5,353 nucleotides of DNA from Pseudomonadota bacterium (GTDB taxonomy: Bacteria; Pseudomonadota; Alphaproteobacteria; Kiloniellales; J153): the NCBI GenBank assembly GCA_022572105.1, contig JACZWN010000213.1, positions 1 to 5,353 of the forward strand, read 5' to 3'. Position numbers and translations under genes: made by a program. Below are positions 5,233-5,353 of this stretch, piece after piece; the first letter of the stretch is position 1; the number at the start of each line of letters is the position of its first letter. The notes beneath the pieces were generated by a model that saw only the letters and a list, made by a program, of their open reading frames with translations, was not told where the DNA came from and made no database searches.

Positions 5233-5353
5233 GGTTATCAAGGTTGCCGAAGTTGGAGTTTGAGCCGCGTTGAGGGTGTGGGAAGCGGCTTAGGGGGTCG
5301 TTTTTCTTGGACTACAGAAACCGAAAATTTCTTCGTGGCGTTGACCGAGCAGA
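5233..5353. other. Non-coding tail of the window
   Basis: After the pbfA remnant the GC content falls and I see no convincing coding frame on either strand up to the edge, apart from the weak hairpin at 5261-5292. A TTGACC near 5341 could be a -35 element or chance. The stretch is too short to say what lies beyond. Confidence 0.5.
5261..5292 (+). terminator. Weak hairpin, possible terminator after the pbfA remnant
   Basis: TGAGCCGC (5261-5268) can pair with GCGGCTTA (5285-5292), giving an eight-pair stem with one G-U pair and a 16-base loop. A run of five T follows, but only from 5301, too far for a textbook intrinsic terminator. If functional, it may be the original end of the phnW operon from before the lipoprotein gene was inserted. 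Confidence 0.25.

Noticed and set aside
1..5353. tRNA, rRNA, CRISPR array or riboswitch
   Set aside because: I saw no regularly spaced repeats, cloverleaf-like segment or conserved leader structure anywhere in the window.

Overview
This window is a compact, GC-rich (roughly 70% in the main genes, by eye) bacterial locus for degrading 2-aminoethylphosphonate (AEP) and a hydroxylated relative. The strong G/C third-position bias, the GTG start and the LysR/phnW/phnX arrangement point to a high-GC proteobacterium, probably alphaproteobacterial. That assignment is inferred from composition and layout, not from a search.

Layout: (1) 1-722, minus strand: a LysR-type regulator, cut by the left window edge. 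(2) 723-823: an AT-rich divergent control region with a T-N11-A dyad, two copies of TATAGACA spaced 22 bp apart and overlapping back-to-back -10 candidates. (3) 824-2011 phnW, 2071-2919 phnX and 2952-4367 pbfA, all plus strand and closely spaced, so probably one operon. (4) 4401-4928, minus strand: a small predicted lipoprotein with a TonB C-terminal-like domain and, unusually, a hydrophobic C-terminal helix; it is clearly lower in GC (about 55% by hand count). (5) 4993-5232: a second, diverged copy of only the last 79 codons of pbfA, with no start. (6) 5233-5353: no gene seen, one weak hairpin.

How the genes work together: PhnW transaminates AEP with pyruvate to phosphonoacetaldehyde and alanine. 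PbfA, if correctly named, removes ammonia from (R)-1-hydroxy-2-aminoethylphosphonate, also giving phosphonoacetaldehyde. PhnX hydrolyses phosphonoacetaldehyde to acetaldehyde and phosphate. Two substrates therefore converge on one C-P bond-breaking enzyme, and the divergent LysR protein is the likely activator. No transporter gene is present in the window.

The most interesting structure is at the end. The 3' part of pbfA occurs twice as an ungapped direct repeat (offset exactly 865 bp, about 90% identical). It begins abruptly inside the coding sequence and ends at the stop codon, bracketing the low-GC lipoprotein gene. This resembles integrative elements that enter the 3' end of a gene and supply a replacement end, but no integrase is visible and the unit is very small. 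Most differences between the two copies are synonymous, so both ends appear to have evolved within working pbfA genes before being brought together.
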